This document shows, piece after piece, positions 54,148-64,000 of a DNA stretch of 64,000 nt (position 1 is its first letter; each line of letters opens with the position of its first letter). Source of the stretch: Eriocheir sinensis. Taxonomy: Eukaryota > Arthropoda > Malacostraca > Decapoda > Varunidae. Under the pieces are notes generated by a model. It did no database searches and was not told the origin of the DNA. It was given only the letters and a program-made list of their open reading frames with translations. The DNA is taken from positions 6,046,616-6,110,615 of the forward strand of contig NC_066531.1 of NCBI RefSeq assembly GCF_024679095.1. Direction: 5' to 3'. The translations under genes and the position numbers were made by a program.

Positions 54148-54680
54148 TTGGCCCTTGATCTTGATGTCACAGGAGGCTTGAGGTTTCTCCCAGTGCCGTA
54201 TTTCATAAGACACCATCGCCTCACATCAACTATTTCTTATAGGTCAAAGAGGGTAATCAATCAAGCCATGAGTGTTTTTAAGGTTCATGGCACAGAAGAA
54301 GGGTTTAAAATCTACTACCAGGGTCATAAACTACCTCCCTGGAAAGGCCTACAGCTCCTACGAAAGCCAAGTGTCAAATATGTGTGAACTCATGGGCGAC
54401 GAAACGTTTTAAATACGACCCTTGTATCGGCAGCTCCTGTGAAAAGAAAATCACAGAAAATCGGTGTTCCAGCTACTCGGAGCAAGATGTCAAGTTTTAT
54501 ACAGAAATGGGAGACAAATCCAAAACTTTATACAGAACACAAAAGCAAAGCGGAGGCTACTTTTAATAGCCGATATACTATATAAGTGTTCTCAACCATT
54601 AACTCTGGAAGAAATTGTAGACAGAAAAAACTATATCACAACAATATGGAACAGAAGAAAGAAAAGAACAAAAACTTAAA
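54148..54680 (+). other. Unrecognised run of overlapping open frames
   Basis: Three plus-strand frames follow one another with frame changes: SKRVINQAMSVFKVHGTEEG and YYQGHKLPPWKGLQLL, then KRFKYDPCIGSSCEKKITEN and FYTEMGDKSKTLYRTQKQSG, then LTLEEIVDRKNYITTIWNRR. The amino-acid composition is protein-like and the frames would join with two small shifts, suggesting one broken coding region of about 170 residues. I do not recognise the family; ORF1 or the N-terminus of a LINE is one possibility given the neighbouring RT. Confidence 0.35.
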
Positions 54681-54887
54681 GACAAGAACGCTAATCAAGA
54701 ATCAAGAACCAGAAAATAAGACACAAGTGGGAGCCAGGGCGGATCCAAAAAATCAATCTGGGTAAAATTTCAATGTTAGCGACAGCCTCAAAACAGTGAA
54801 GACTAATGGATAGTGATGGCGGTTCTTTGCTTTAAAACTCCAGTTCTGAGCAATCAACGGTGTGATAAATTTTCTATATGTGACATA

Positions 54888-54890
<3 letters not shown>
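54681..54890. other. Unassigned DNA
   Basis: 'cagggcggatccaaaaaatc' near 54735 resembles one end of a hAT element; no partner end seen. Confidence 0.3.

Positions 54891-54973
<83 letters not shown>
54891..54973. repeat. (AT)n microsatellite
   Basis: About 41 AT units. Confidence 0.95.
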
Positions 54974-54976
<3 letters not shown>

Positions 54977-55484
54977 GAGCAATCAATATTTAAACTGGCA
55001 ATCATTAACAAGAAACAATTCAAATTGTAACATCCGACCAGTGAAAAATTAGCAGATCTGAATAGGTGGAAATCATCACCATAACGAGCATTCAGAAGAA
55101 AACTAACCGTTTATTTCTGATATGTAAGCAGCAACGATTATGTGATCAGCAATACAGGTCATATATAAATTACAAACCTAACCTTTACAAACAAAAGAGT
55201 TAATGTAAAATTAGACACAGCTGAAGATAAACAGGAATTTTATAGGGCTTCTTTTTACATGGATTGAGGTAACACGTTCATTCAGCAAAGATTTTCAGTT
55301 GATCTAAAGAAATATCTTTACAAATCTACAAGTATTCACCAAGTGCCCTACTAAGCAGGGGCGGATACAGGGAAGTGCCTGGGGCCCCAAAAAATCTTGC
55401 GCCCCTGAGAAAAATCTTTTGAGTGTATGCGAATAGTGGGTGTTAGAACTGACTGCTTATAATGTGCTGCAACTATGTAATGCC
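54974..55484. other. Unassigned DNA
   Basis: 'caggggcggatacaggg' near 55354 again looks like a hAT-type terminus, in the same orientation as the one at 54735. No gene. Confidence 0.3.
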
Positions 55485-55893
55485 TGTTATGCCGGACGTG
55501 TTACTTGGGTTCCGTGTCGCCGTCAGGACTCTCCGTGGAGGGAGATAAAATACCACTTTGCACAGCTTCTGTAGTTTAATATTCTTCTTTAGTAGTACAC
55601 TTCACTCGGACCTCTTCCACTTACCACTAGCTTACTATGACTGTGGACTGGCCCTCTCTCGCCCTCTCTCTCCTATATATATATCCAGAACAGTACAGTC
55701 TAGAATATTACAGTATATTTCAGATCATACAAGAACATGTAGCAAAATATATGCGAGTTGGCAACACTTCCTGCCTGAGCGCCTGGTCGCGCCTCTGGTA
55801 GTGGGATTTGCTCGCCTTGCTCCCCGCCCCTTTGCTCGTTTCTCCGGAGCCTTCTAGAGGCCTATGGTCGCCGGGGAAGCTTCCAGCACAACA
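55485..55893 (-). repeat. 3' LTR of the gypsy element
   Basis: 409 bp with TG...CA ends (sense strand TGTTGTGCTGG ... CCGGCATAACA). Contains 'tatatatatcc', possibly a degenerate TATA region on either strand. The boundary is fixed by the repeat start at 55485 and the polypurine tract beginning at 55894. Confidence 0.8.
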
Positions 55894-55896
55894 CTA

Positions 55897-55908
55897 TCCC
55901 TCTTTCTA
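55897..55908 (-). promoter_or_regulatory. Polypurine tract
   Basis: The sense strand reads 'tagaaagaggga', then 'tag' directly before the 3' LTR. It is the plus-strand DNA priming site in LTR retrotransposons. Confidence 0.6.
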
Positions 55909-55934
55909 ATTGTGATCGTCCTGATCACACACTT

Positions 55935-57440
55935 CTAACTATGTAACAAACATAAGAGAATCGAATCAAAACATAATAATCGTCGTATCGCTGTGGACGC
56001 CTGGGTGTTATCTCTGTCTTCTGTACCCGTTGCCTCCTGGGCGTCTGTCTCTGGTGCCTGTCGTCGTCCGGCTTTTGGGGTGTCCCTGGAACATTCAAGC
56101 CGAAGCCGGGAGGTTATCTCCTCGGCTGAAAGGGCCAGGAGGTTTACGTCGTCAAGTCGACCTCCTTCCTCGGTCCTGGACGTCCCTTTGCGTTTTCGTC
56201 GGCTGCTGGGTGTCTGGTAGTTGTTCCAGGTGTAGTTTCCTCGACCGTGGTACCTCCATAGCGGTTGACGTGACAACTCCTCGGCTTGGTCTCTTTCCGT
56301 TCTCCGGATTCGGTAAGTCACGTCGGAGAGGCGTTCTAGCATTGCAAGGGGCAGCTTCCTAGGGCTCTGTACTTCGGAGACGTCCTTCTTCCTTCTGCGG
56401 GCTGTAAAGCCAGACTCCTCGGTCTCCTTCTTGAAGTCAACGGCTTGCCCTCATTGTACAACCGCGCTTCATGGCCTCCCCGGGAGAAACTTCAAGGCAC
56501 CTCGGATTTGATGGTGCACCTCTTCCAGCCGTTCCTCTAGAAGCTGACGGGCAAAACTGGAGGCGTAACCTTGGAAGGCTTTCCCCAGGAGGCCTTCCTG
56601 TCAGTAGGTCCACCGGCAACGCAGCTCACGTCCAAACATCAGCTTTGCCGGTGAATCACCCCGTAGTCTGTGGGCGGCAGACTCTGTAGGCCATGAGAAG
56701 CGCAGGCAGCTTCTGATCCCATGAAGACGGATCATTGTTGCACTGCTTGGCCAACTCCTGGCCCAACGTCCAATTAAACTTCTCCACCATTCCATCTGAC
56801 TGTGGGTGCAGAGGTGGTCCGGCCTTCTTGATACCCAGAAGCTTGCAGCACTCAGCAAGGACTGTTGACTCAAAATTCCTTCCCTGGTCGGAATGGGAGC
56901 TCTGCTGTTAGGGCACACCGAAGTACAGAAGAACTCCTCCACCAAAACCTTGGCAGGATGGTAGGGCTTCCCGGTCAGGGATGGCGTAGGCTTCCGGCCA
57001 CTTGTGAAGTAATCCATTGTGACACAGATGTACCTATTTCGTTCGTCGTCAGAGGCAAGGGTCCTGGCAGCGTATATCCACTCGCCACCCGTTCCATGGG
57101 GGCTCTAACCTGGTATATAGTTGCAAGGGGCACGTAGACGCTTCTGGGGCCCTTCTTTGCACAGCACACCTCACACGCGTGACACCATTCTTTCCACGTC
57201 CTTCCTCATGCCAACCCAGTAGAACCTTTGGCGCAGGCGACTCAGTGTCTTCTTTACCCCAGGTGTCCGCTGGTGATGCCAAGTCGTGCATTTCTTTCAA
57301 GACGCCTTCCCGGACTTCGCTACAGGTAACACTGTGGACCAGTAGTGGTCAAGACCATCATGAGAGACCCAGCGTCGTCAGCAACACCCCGTCGTTCATC
57401 CGAAGAGTGTCCCACTGAGTCCAGTAATTCTTGGTAGGGC
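55935..57440 (-). pseudogene. Gypsy integrase and pol C-terminus
   Basis: Zinc-finger-side residues with a damaged Cys pair (VRCAVQRR) at about 57190. The catalytic core follows in alternating frames: the first Asp region near 57010 (MDYFT), a P-L-H-P-Q-S-D-G-M-V-E-like block near 56790, and SPAKLMFGRELR (about 56630), typical of gypsy integrases. The C-terminal segment has VTYRIRRTE and LWRYHGRG near 56250, then a basic RRKRKG stretch and a hydrophilic tail ending at 55935, 41 bp before the LTR. At least four frame changes. Confidence 0.8.
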
Positions 57441-57719
57441 TTTCTCGAGATTACTTCCACCCAGGTCGCGTTGACGACTGACTCAGCCACTCCATAATAA
57501 TATCCTTGCGATCTCGGTCCTCCTGCTGCAGTTTTCCCAAGTTTCATGGCCACCTCCGCTGTCTGTTCCACTGTGGTGCGGCGGCACATATTCCCTGACG
57601 CTTTCCCTCTCGGAGGCAGCCGTTGACACTCCGGTAGGCATGGGCGCCGGCTCAAGCTGTCCGCGTTACCGTGTGTTGTCCAGATCGGTGCACAATAGTG
57701 TAGTGATGCCGTTTCAGTT

Positions 57720-58140
57720 TTACCTATCCAGCGAGCAGCTGGCCCTCAGGATTTTTCAGTGACTTCAGCCACCGTAATGCAGCGTGATCCAGTGCGGATG
57801 GTGAAAGTTGCACCGTACAGGTAAGCATGGAAAAAGTCAAAGCTCTGACTACTGCCAGGAGTTCTTTTCCGGTCACGCAATAGTTTTTCTCGGCTGGGTG
57901 AGCTTTCTTGCTGAAGCGTAGGCCACAACCCGTTCCATGTCGGCACATGCCTGAGATAGCACTCACCAATCCCCCGCCATCATCACTGGCATCACAATCC
58001 AGTATAAAAAGCTTAGGGAGGGGTCTGGGTAGGTGAGGCCGGGCGAGCTGATGAGGGCCTCTCGAGCTTCTCAAAGGCAACCTGAGTTTCCGCTGTCCAC
58101 TCAAACTTGCGCCCCTTCTTCGCTCAGGAGGTGCAGTGGT
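57720..58140 (-). pseudogene. Gypsy RNase H domain
   Basis: KLFILDCDASDDGGG (first catalytic Asp), FSKKAHPAEKNYCVTGKELL (catalytic Glu in the KEL box) and DHAALRWLKSLKNPEGQL in nearly one frame of 126 codons; this is the best-kept part of the element. It degrades RNA in the RNA:DNA hybrid during reverse transcription. One shift near 57830 garbles the segment before DHAAL. Confidence 0.85.
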
Positions 58141-58149
58141 GCATCAATC

Positions 58150-58990
58150 GTAGCGAAGCCTTTCAAACCTGGCGGTAGTATGAGCACAACCTGAGGAAGC
58201 TCCGGCAGCTCCTTCCACGTTTGGTGGGTGTCGGCCAGTCCCCTTTACCGCAGCCAATTCTTCTCAGGATCAGTGCGTACTCCAGACTCGCTCACGATGT
58301 GTCCCAAGTATTGGACCTCCTTTTGGAACAGACAGCATTTCTTCGGGCTGAGCTTTTAAGGTGTAGCAGTCTAAACCGGGCGAAAACCTCTGATAGCTTC
58401 CTTCCATCTCCTGCCTCGAAGGTCTGGCCAAAGACAATCACGTCGTCGAGGTAGATGAGTGCCGTCTTCCAGTGAAGTCCCTCTCCAGCACCCTTCCATC
58501 AGCCGCTCAAACGTAGCTTTAGGCGTTGCACAGCCAAAGGCATGACTCCAAACTGCCACAGGCCTTGGACCAGTAGGAGAAGCGCTGTTTTCGTCTTTGT
58601 CCCACCCGCCATTTGACTGATTCTTGGTGATACCCAGACTTCATATCCAGTGTTGAAAACCCACTTGAGCCCACCAAGGCGTCAGAGCGTGTCGTCGATC
58701 CCGTGGGGAGTGGTATGAATCCTTGATGGTAGATCGTTGAGGCTCGGTAGTCCACGCAGCACCTGGAGGGAACCGTCCTTTGCCTCCTGACGAGCAACTA
58801 CAGCAGACGCCCACGGCTGCTGGACCGCTCGATTAACCCTTGTTGCCGGAGATCATCCATTACCTCATCCATCTCCTTGCGACGGGCTGGTGCCATCCTC
58901 TTCGAGGAGCTTACTCACTGGGCGGTGGTATACCCTGTGTCGATGTGGTGCTCTACCAGGTCCGGTACACCCCAAGTCCAGGTCTCCTGT
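58150..58990 (-). pseudogene. Gypsy reverse transcriptase domain
   Basis: Pieces in order on the minus strand: LVEHHIDTG near 58960, VDDLRQQGLI-like residues near 58850, CVDYRA near 58755, STLDMKSGYHQ near 58650 (motif A), LCNA.ATFERLME near 58520, and the catalytic ALIYLDDVIV near 58455. Frame changes separate almost every block. Follows the hAT insertion and precedes RNase H. Confidence 0.85.
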
Positions 58991-59559
58991 GGAAAACACA
59001 TCTGCATTTCTCACGAGAAGCCCCTGAGCTGTTCCACCCCCGGGGTTCCTCTAGAGCAGGGTTCTCTTGTGGAATGATATCGACTTCAGGGTCGATGGGA
59101 CCATCCAAGGGGGTCGATGAATATCCAGGGGGTCGAAAGGGGTCGATGAATAATCGAAGTAGTCAGAAATGGTATCCGTTGGAGTCGGAAGGACCTTTGA
59201 AGCCCCTGACTAGAAATCCCAGATTATAATTTCTAAACATCTGAAGAATATCGGGCACCATTAAATAAAAAATAAAACATAATTTATTGATTTCAAACAA
59301 TAGGAAATTTTAGCAGTGCTGGCAACATCACATTCAACCAATCTTCCTTGTCTCGCACTTACATCACTGTACCAGGTCCGTACAGGAAGCATTCTGTTCT
59401 GTCCTGTACTGGGTGAGCGAGCGTATTCTGCCCCACCCTGCCCCACCTAATATCCTTGCTGTCGTCTGTTGCTCTCGCATTCAAAAAATTTTAGCTCCGG
59501 TACCTGGTCCGTGAATTGATTATTGTGACGCATTGAAAATTGTGTGTAATAGACATAAT

Positions 59560-61410
59560 GGTCTGCTGTAGCTGCTAAGAAGAAATGCCGCCAGTATTCT
59601 CAGGAATACTTTGAAATATGGATTCATTACTTCATTAAGCAATGACACCATGCCATTATGTCTCTTGTGTGAAAAGACTTTCAGTAATGATGCCATGAAA
59701 CCTGCAAAGATGAAGCGACCACCTTTGAAAGAGTTCACTCTGATAAGAAACACAAAGATTCCTTGCTGGACTATTTCAAGACACTGAAAGGAAAACCAAG
59801 GGTCGATCAAGTATCAAGACCTTTTTCAAAGCCCTGCCAGTGCTGATACTGGAAAGAGGTTTCTTCTAAAGCCCTCTACACATCTCCTCATGGATAGCAA
59901 AGAAAGGAAAGGCACACACTATTGGTGAAGAACTCATAATCCCAGCCATTAAAGAAGTTATATAGAAACTGTTATGAAGAAGGATTCTATTTGTTTTGAA
60001 AAATTTGCCATTAAGCAACAGTACAGTGCAAAGAAGAATTGACAGAAATGGCAGATAATGTTGAAAAACCTTGGTGTCTGAACAGCCAGGATAGTAAGTT
60101 GTCTCTAAGCAACTTGATGAATCAACTTTGGCAGCTCTAATCTTCTCATGGCATATGTGAGGTATTATGAGTCAAAGTCAAAAGGACATAATTGATGAAT
60201 TTTTTGTTTACTAAATATCTCACAGCTGATGCCAAAGGTGAAACAATTTTACGATGTGTGCAGCAGTATTTTGAAAAGCACAACATACCTCTTCAGTAAT
60301 ATTATACTGCAGTGGTTACTTGATGGTGCACCAGCAATGATTGGCCGGTACAGAGGATTTGCAAGCCTACTCAAAGAAAAAAAGTGCCTAATATACGTAC
60401 TGTACACTGTGTACTGCACAGGCAACATCTTTGTAGCTAAGAAACTCTGTGCAGAACTGTAATGATGCCCTTGAAAGTGTGCATCAGGCAATTAACAAAA
60501 TCAAGGCACATCCACTTAACTTCAAGATTGTTTGCACTACAAAGTGAAGAGAATGATGACATGTTTAACCAATTGCTCCTGCACACTGATGTAAGGTGGC
60601 TGTCTAGAGGTCACAGCATGCAAAGACTTGTAGACTTATACAGCTCAACTCCTTTCAGTTCCTGGCACAGACGTGGGACTCATCTCTATGTGAAGAGTTG
60701 AAAAATGCAAAATGCCCTTTTCTTATTTGGCAGCAGACCTCTATTCTAAATTTAATGAGACACAAAAATGCTTTGCAGGGTAAAGAGATGTTACCATCAT
60801 TCAGGCCAGTGACAAGTTCTACTGGGATTCCAAGGCAGTCTTGGCTTGTTCAGAGCTCACTGGGCCTGGTAGAGATTTTCAGTATTTTTCGGGGAAACTT
60901 ACAACAGGTACAAAGTGAAAAATTTCTGATGGTGACCAAGAAACATACATAACTCATCTGAGAGAATTTAATTGAAGACTTTAAAGTGAGCTTTGAAGAC
61001 CTGGAGAAAATGCACATCCCTGAATGGATCCTCTCAACACCGTTTGATGTTGAGATAGGGGAATGCAGATATCCCATTACACTTGAAGGTTGAAAGAATC
61101 TACTTGACATGACTGTGGACCTGAAGCAAGTGCCTTGTTCGAAGAAAAGGCTCCGTGAATTCTGGATCAACGAGAACAACGTTGCTAACATCCTCAGCTT
61201 TGTGCAGTGTTTGAGCCATTTTTACTTGCTTTCCCAAGTTCATACATGGTTGAAACTGGTTTTAGTCATGCGTAAAATGCAGTCTTAACAGCAGAGGAAT
61301 AGACTAAGCTTGGAAGAACGAGGCGACTTACTGGCTGAAGCTTTCTTCTCACCAACCTGCAACCTAAAAATCAGCATCCTTGTTGAAGCCCATCAGGCAC
61401 ATCAGGCACA
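59560..61410 (+). pseudogene. hAT transposase with BED finger (ZBED5/SCAND3-like)
   Basis: Plus-strand pieces in order: a BED-type finger start CLLCEKTFSNDAMKPAKMKR near 59655 (the His pair is lost by frameshift); an LLDGAPAMIGRYRGFASLLK block near 60320 with the catalytic-region Asp; LLLHTDVRWLSRGHSMQRLV near 60575, the hallmark W-L-S block; RENLIEDFKVSFEDLEKM near 60965; an EFWINENN segment near 61160; and RNRLSLEERGDLL near 61300 in the dimerisation region. Wording is closest to the ZBED5/SCAND3-type hAT transposases common in animals. Many stops and frameshifts; inactive. Confidence 0.8.
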
Positions 61411-61529
61411 TTAATGATATCAACATTGAAGGAGGAAAAGGTATGTTGCACTGAGAATTGTTGTATACCGTACACTTCGACATATTTTCATACTGTGTTT
61501 AACGATTTTATAATACGTACTGTATGTCA

Positions 61530-61540
61530 ACTACTACTAC

Positions 61541-61571
<31 letters not shown>

Positions 61572-61625
61572 TACTACTACCACTGCTATTACTACTTCTA
61601 CTACTACTACTTACTACTACTACTA
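61530..61625 (+). repeat. (TAC)n microsatellite
   Basis: Imperfect trinucleotide run within the hAT element, encoding Tyr/Leu/Thr repeats in open frames that are not genes. Confidence 0.9.
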
Positions 61626-62139
61626 CTATTGCTTTTGACATTGGTATTTTTTTTTCTTTAATTTAAAGCTAGGGGGTCGATGAAAATTTTGAAGTCTCAC
61701 TGGGGGGTCGACGAGTTAAAAAGTTTGAGAACCCCTGCTCAGAGTCTAGACACTTGAGCTCCTGTCAACAGGTCGCGCAGGTAGTCAGGCAGCTCCTCCT
61801 GGGGCTTGTCAGGGTTCTCCTGCAGACACAGGTTCTGGTTTCTGGTCGATCTCTTGGCACAACCCCACCATGGTCCCTTGTTTTATTTTCTTTGGGCTGA
61901 AGGAGACATTGGCCACGACGACAGGCACTTCTGCTGCAGCAGGGTCTACCAAAGTACTGCCTACAATCACCCTGTTTTCACCGGCATCGACTTCACTCTC
62001 TACTACACACAGGCTGGGGGCACCCGTACTGACAGGGTAACAGCATCTCCGACCTCGGAGGAATAATGGTGGTGCGCTTGACCGTCACTGGCAGGTCTTC
62101 CTTGTTCACAGTCGTCAGTGGCACCTTCCTTCCTTTACA

Positions 62140-62410
62140 GTCAGCTGCTTAGCGCGGAAGTCCAGCTCGCACCTGTGGAGACAAGATAATCCATACCTAG
62201 GATGCAGGGTCATCCATGTCGGCCACGTACACAGAGAGGAACTCTTCCTTTCCTCCGAGCTCAAACTTCACGTCCACTGGGCCTCTGAGCTCTGTGTAGT
62301 GTCCTGTGACTCCGCACAGTCGATGCGGCGTCTTAGGAAGCCGACGATGACTCACCACGTCAGGTCGCACCAATGTTCCGAGCCTGTGTCGACGACCACA
62401 GGCCACAACA
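62140..62410 (-). pseudogene. Gypsy aspartic protease
   Basis: The minus strand near 62395 gives PVVVDTGS, the active-site D-T-G of retropepsins, followed after a frameshift by a beta-rich GPVDVKFELGGKEEFLSVYV stretch and ADMDDP, then an I-L-G-M-D-like region near 62195. Processes the polyprotein in a live element. Confidence 0.75.
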
Positions 62411-62539
62411 CTCCGTCAACCTTGCCCTCCACTTGGCAGTTTGTCATGGTGGTTCTCCTGCACACTGATATCTTCGGGGCATGTACAGGACAGACTGGTC
62501 GTTGCCCCTGTGAACCAGTCCTTCTTAGTTTCCTGAGTG

Positions 62540-63901
62540 GTGGTCCTCGTTAGCACATTTTCCGACACTCATTCTTCCAGTGCCCCTTTTCTCCACAGGT
62601 CCAGCACTTGGGTCCTTCCCTGGGCTTCTTCTTAGCGGCACCTTCATATTCCTTCTTCCTCTTATAGCATTCTGTTCTCCTTGTGCCCAACCTTCTCGCA
62701 GTACCAGCACGTTCCTTGAACCTGTCTGTGCCGCTGACAGCGCCCTTTCGTGCCCTAAAGCCAGAAGTCGAGTCGTCCCTGAAGCTTGACAAGCTAGACC
62801 TAACAAAGGACTCAAACCCATGGCACGTGCCAGAGCCTGCATTGATGTTAAGTTAACTTGGTTCACTTGTATCTTCAGCTGAGGGCTGTCCAGGGCATCG
62901 ATGAATTGATCACGCAGCAAAACCGTCAGCAGGTCAGGGGTGGCACCTGGCATGCCTTGTGCGCCATGCTCTCAAGGTCCTGAGCGAGTTCCTGAAGAGA
63001 CTCGCCGCGCCTCCTGTTGTGGGTTCTGAACCCAACCCTGAAGAGCCAGGTTCTGGTGCTGGTCCCATATCGTTGCTCCAGCGCCTGTGCCAGCCCGCTG
63101 TAGCTGCCCTTTGTCGCATTGTCGAGCTGAGCAAGGACCTCCAGCGCCGCCCCTTTCAGGCTAGTGGCCAGCTGTACCGCGCACCTTGGTCATCCCATCC
63201 GTTCCGAGCTGCCAACAGCTCAAACTGAGCGCGGTAAGCCCCCAGGAGACCTTCCATCAAACTCCTGAGGCTTCTTCTAACAGGCGAACCCAGCAGACCC
63301 ATGGGCTGGCGGAACTTTGCGGGGATAAACTCAGGCGAAACAGGGCTCAAACTACCCGGACTTGCGTAGGAGAAGCATCTTTGGTACAACTAGCCCCTGC
63401 AGGCACTGGGTTGGTCTGTCCGTTTCCAGCCAAGCAGTCTCAAGGGCCTTCACTCTGTCACTTACTTCTAGTATTTTTATGTGTCGTCTCCCTTACCACC
63501 TCCATCTCTTGTTGAAGATTTGTGTGTTCTTTCTCCACTTATCAGGCGTTGTCCCAAGTTCGTGGTCACATCAGTCATTTCTCTTCGCACTGATTCACTT
63601 CCATCTTGTACTGTTTTTAGCTGTAGCTGTAATCCCGTAAAGCGATCTTCTAGCTGTTCTTTGAGTTCTTGGAGTGTTCCTTCTGTTGTTGCTGTGCTCT
63701 TCTTGTTGTTCTTTGAGTTCTTGGAGTGTTCTTCTTGTTGTTGCTGTGCTCTTTCTTGTTGTTCTTTGAGTTCTTGTGTGCTTTTTTCTTGTTGTTCTGA
63801 GTTCTGGAGTGCTCTTTCTTGTTTCTCCCCTGTAGTCTCAAGGCTTCCAAAAGTTCAGTCAACATGTCGTCCCTCTGGGCAGCTTGGGAACGAGTCTCCA
63901 T
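62540..63901 (-). pseudogene. Gypsy gag
   Basis: Starts METRSQAAQRDDMLTELL at 63901, only 19 bp inside the primer site. A Lys/Gln/Glu-rich coiled-coil-like repeat follows (63653-63830). The capsid region includes PAKFRQPMG (63330), AYRAQFELLAARNGWDD (63235), LRDQFIDALDSPQLK (62900) and QVNLTSMQALARAMG (62840). The nucleocapsid end has CWTCGEKGHWKNEC, a perfect CCHC zinc knuckle, at about 62600-62560. Frame is lost at five or more points. Confidence 0.85.
63653..63830 (-). repeat. Minisatellite within gag coiled coil
   Basis: Three imperfect ~60-bp units ('gttctttgagttcttggagt' plus 'gttgttgctgtgctctt') encode alternating KE(Q/H) and Q-rich repeats in the gag N-terminal helix. Confidence 0.75.
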
Positions 63902-63919
63902 GGCGAAAACAAATGCTCA

Positions 63920-63933
63920 CACTCCTGACACCA
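63920..63933 (-). promoter_or_regulatory. tRNA primer binding site (tRNA-Leu type)
   Basis: Plus-strand CACTCCTGACACCA equals the 3' end (with CCA) of eukaryotic tRNA-Leu(CAG), whose acceptor stem pairs GTCAGGA with TCCTGAC. On the sense strand this reads TGGTGTCAGGAGTG and starts one base after the 5' LTR end. The match is 14 of 14. Confidence 0.8.
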
Positions 63934-63934
63934 G

Positions 63935-64000
63935 TGTTATGCCGGACGTGTTACTTGGGTTCCGTGTCGCTGTCAGGAGACTCCGTGGAGGGAGATATAA
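63935..64000 (-). repeat. 5' LTR of the gypsy element, first 66 bp
   Basis: Repeats 55485-55550 with about four differences (including cgcc/cgct and ggactct/ggagact). Truncated by the window end. Confidence 0.85.

Larger units (their letters stand above)
59057..61737 (+). mobile_element. hAT element inserted in the gypsy pol region
   Basis: The left end is CAGGGTTCTC; the right end is GAGAACCCCTG, preceded by 'ggggggtcgacgagttaaaa' whose complement resembles the left subterminal 'gggtcgatgaa' repeats. The flanks CTCTAGAG (59049-59056) and CTCAGAGT (61738-61745) are only partly alike; a one-base deletion in an 8-bp duplication would explain it. It carries a decayed transposase on the plus strand, opposite to the host gypsy genes, and a (TAC)n tract at 61530-61625. 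Confidence 0.85.
55485..64000 (-). mobile_element. Ty3/gypsy LTR retrotransposon, cut by window end
   Basis: The sequence starting TGTTATGCCGGACGTG occurs at 55485 and again at 63935, with 66 bp visible in the second copy and about 4 differences. The coding order on the minus strand is gag, protease, RT, RNase H, integrase, which is the Ty3/gypsy order. A tRNA primer site and a polypurine tract lie at the expected inner LTR edges. A hAT element at 59057-61737 splits the pol region. Every domain is broken by frame changes, so the copy is dead. The 5' LTR runs past the window edge. Confidence 0.9.

Overview
This window reads as repeat-dense nuclear DNA from an arthropod, most likely a decapod crustacean (crab- or shrimp-like). 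The grounds are the long (AC)n, (AG)n, (AT)n and (AAT)n tracts, the abundant tRNA-derived SINEs with a head like a class II tRNA, several copies of one Jockey/CR1-like LINE with a fixed 3' end, and Ty3/gypsy and BEL/Pao remnants of invertebrate type. The organism call is an inference from repeat content; nothing in the window identifies the species. I recognise no intact host gene. Nearly every stretch of recognisable coding sequence is a broken mobile-element gene, many with spliced exons whose splice sites and phases can still be read.

Layout. 0-3 kb: SINEs, a microsatellite-centred palindrome (414-836) and a duplicated unit around a microsatellite. 4-5 kb: internally deleted HARBI1-type (PIF/Harbinger) transposase, minus strand. 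5.7-7.3 kb: a gypsy RT scrap and a THAP-like open frame. 7.8-9.6 kb: a spliced but frameshifted gene with a YqaJ nuclease domain, plus strand. 11.4-18.4 kb: a minus-strand gene with THAP exon, CTQT linker, HTH_Tnp_4 and DDE_Tnp_4, interrupted by a 2.45-kb hAT-like element with a perfect 8-bp target duplication, a 870-bp element with composite inverted ends, a SINE fragment and a very short LINE tail. YqaJ plus a transposase of this type is what the ISL2EU group encodes, so 7-18 kb may be one ancient ISL2EU-like element used as a landing site by later ones.

18-30 kb: LINE ends, a BEL/Pao gag, a 2-kb tandem duplication rich in a TTTGCATTTAGGAATA-type minisatellite, a retroviral-type integrase end with an env-like fragment, and a second microsatellite-centred palindrome. 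30-45 kb: SINEs, a MADF-bearing Harbinger-like element, permuted LINE pieces, a piggyBac pseudogene, a hAT fragment, a 42-bp minisatellite split by two SINEs, and a Mutator-like element with tandem-repeat ends and 8-bp target duplication. A 100-N gap sits at 45242-45341 inside a LINE.

45-55 kb: AT-rich sequence, an inverted partial copy of the 22-26 kb duplication, a ~275-bp satellite, a ~75-bp minisatellite, nested inverted duplications and a very decayed second LINE family. 55485 to the window end: a gypsy LTR retrotransposon read on the minus strand, with a 409-bp LTR, a polypurine tract, a tRNA-Leu-type primer site, gag, protease, RT, RNase H and integrase, all frame-broken. A 2.68-kb hAT element with its own decayed transposase is inserted between protease and RT. 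The genes do not form a host pathway; the window is a layered record of transposon insertion into transposons.
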